The notes under the pieces were generated by a model. It was not told where the DNA came from, did not search any database, and saw only the letters and a list, made by a program, of their open reading frames with translations. From the NCBI GenBank assembly GCA_002690755.1, contig NZFT01000085.1, positions 62,814 to 77,046 of the forward strand: a stretch of 14,233 nt of DNA, written 5' to 3'. The position numbers were made by a program, and so were the translations under genes. Positions 13,521 through 14,233 of the stretch are shown in pieces. The DNA comes from Phycisphaerae bacterium. Lineage in GTDB: Bacteria > Planctomycetota > Phycisphaerae > Phycisphaerales > SM1A02. The stretch's first letter is position 1; each line of letters opens with the position of its first letter.

Positions 13521-14233
13521 GCGGCGTTCCGATCATCGGTGGTGCGGCCGGCAGCGTCGGACGCCCGCCAGACCGGATGCACGTTGAGCCACTGGTCCGG
13601 CGTCGCGGCGATGCGGGCCTCGATGAGTTCGACCCACCGCCGCATGGCGGGATTGCTCGCGGGATCGCGGCGGAGATCGCCTTCGACCTCGAGTGGATCC
13701 TCCATCCGCATCGCGAGGCGACCGTCCGGTCGCCACCAGTTGAAGACCGGAACGATGCGGCTGTCGGTCACCTGGGCGAGTTTGAAGGGGCCCACCGGGA
13801 TCTCCATCATGCGGCCGAACATCGGCATGAAGACGCCGGTCTGCCCCGGCTGGACCCGGTCTCCGAGCAGGGCGACGACCTCGCCCCCGTCCAGCATGTC
13901 CCGCAGCGAAAGCCAGGCGTTCACGCCGTCGTCGACCGCATGTTCCACGACTCCCAGTCGTCGGCGAGCCTCGGCCCGGATGCGTTCGAGCGTCTGGATC
14001 CGGTCGCGGCGATAGAGCACGTGCACCGGCGCGTACCGCCCCATGTACGCGGCCGCCGGCTCGAACTCGCCCATGTGGATCGAGAGGAGGATCAAGCCGC
14101 GTTCCCCGCGTCGATCGAAGATCTCCCGGAAGGCGGGAAGGCCTTCGACGGTCTCGATGGGCGCGGCGTTCCTATTCTGAAACCCATCAGGTGGGCTGAT
14201 GTAAGTCGACCGCATAAACATAAAGCACAGAAG
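13517..14233 (-). CDS. LpxL/HtrB-family lysophospholipid acyltransferase-like protein, N-terminus missing
   Basis: The C-terminal ~215 residues of an LpxL/HtrB-type acyltransferase. HMGEFE (His49 to Glu54 counting from the ATG at 14221) is the HX4D/E catalytic motif. LLGDRVQPGQTGVFMPMFG and the following PVGPFKLA stretch are the acceptor-side family motifs. Family members have roughly 100 or more residues before the catalytic His, while here homologous-looking sequence starts only about residue 19. The first residues (MFMRSTYISPPDGFQN) come from the AT-richer end segment and do not look native. The frame stays open to the window edge, so the gene may continue, but the real N-terminus appears lost to an insertion, rearrangement or assembly join. 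Such acyltransferases occur in aryl polyene clusters, where they are thought to attach the polyene to a lipid at the inner membrane. The stop overlaps the permease GTG. Confidence 0.82.
   Translation of the reverse strand, partial: LLCFMFMRSTYISPPDGFQNRNAAPIETVEGLPAFREIFDRRGERGLILLSIHMGEFEPAAAYMGRYAPVHVLYRRDRIQTLERIRAEARRRLGVVEHAVDDGVNAWLSLRDMLDGGEVVALLGDRVQPGQTGVFMPMFGRMMEIPVGPFKLAQVTDSRIVPVFNWWRPDGRLAMRMEDPLEVEGDLRRDPASNPAMRRWVELIEARIAATPDQWLNVHPVWRASDAAGRTTDDRNAA
14168..14233. other. Compositionally foreign end segment breaking the acyltransferase gene
   Basis: The last ~60 bases are visibly richer in A and T than anything else in the window and contain runs such as CATAAACATAAAGCACAG. 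CATCAG at 14185-14190 and CTGATG at 14196-14201 form a 6-bp hairpin with loop GTGGG. The acyltransferase similarity stops at about the left border. This could be the tip of an inserted element or an assembly artefact at a contig end. I do not recognise the sequence as a known element end. Confidence 0.4.

Noticed and set aside
1..14233. CRISPR array, tRNA, rRNA or complete insertion sequence
   Set aside because: No regularly spaced direct repeats, no tRNA cloverleaf or rRNA-like stretch, and no transposase-like reading frame were seen by eye.

Overview
This is a strongly GC-rich bacterial window with G/C-ending codons, tightly packed genes and frequent GTG starts. An LpxL/HtrB-type acyltransferase and two proteins with Sec-type signal peptides suggest a Gram-negative (diderm) cell. 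The large secreted protein at the left end and the general codon style (many CGA Arg codons) are reminiscent of Planctomycetota. That is only an impression; no marker gene is present to settle it.

Right and centre, 5423-14233, all on the minus strand: an operon resembling xanthomonadin-type aryl polyene (APE) pigment clusters. In transcription order it encodes an LpxL-like acyltransferase (5' end disrupted or cut by the window end), an ABC-2 permease, an acyl carrier protein, a FabZ-type hot-dog dehydratase, a ketosynthase fused to a Cys-less ketosynthase-like (chain-length-factor-like) domain, a chorismatase of the XanB2/Hyg5/FkbO family, a flavin halogenase-like oxidoreductase and an aryl/acyl-AMP ligase. 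Nearly every junction is a 4-base GTGA or ATGA stop/start overlap. The only gap, between permease and ACP, carries a hairpin and a good Shine-Dalgarno. Proposed flow (inference): chorismate to a hydroxybenzoate-type starter (chorismatase), activation and loading (AMP ligase, ACP), extension and dehydration (KS/CLF, DH), halogenation or oxidation of the aryl head (flavoenzyme), then transfer to a lipid anchor and export (acyltransferase, permease). No ketoreductase, thioesterase, LolA-like carrier, MMPL exporter or ABC ATPase is visible; these may lie beyond the right edge.

Middle, 4289-5416, plus strand: a family-2 glycosyltransferase with C-terminal membrane segments. It converges on the ligase with only 6 bases between the stop codons and may decorate or anchor the product.

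Left, 1-4163, minus strand: an unrecognised exported protein, a class III PLP aminotransferase 15 bases downstream of it, and a large secreted protein with a Cys/His core that runs off the left edge. Nothing ties these to the pigment pathway. A 125-base divergent spacer with an 8-bp inverted repeat separates this block from the glycosyltransferase gene. No tRNA, rRNA, CRISPR array or complete mobile element was seen. The last ~60 bases on the right differ abruptly in composition and break the acyltransferase gene.
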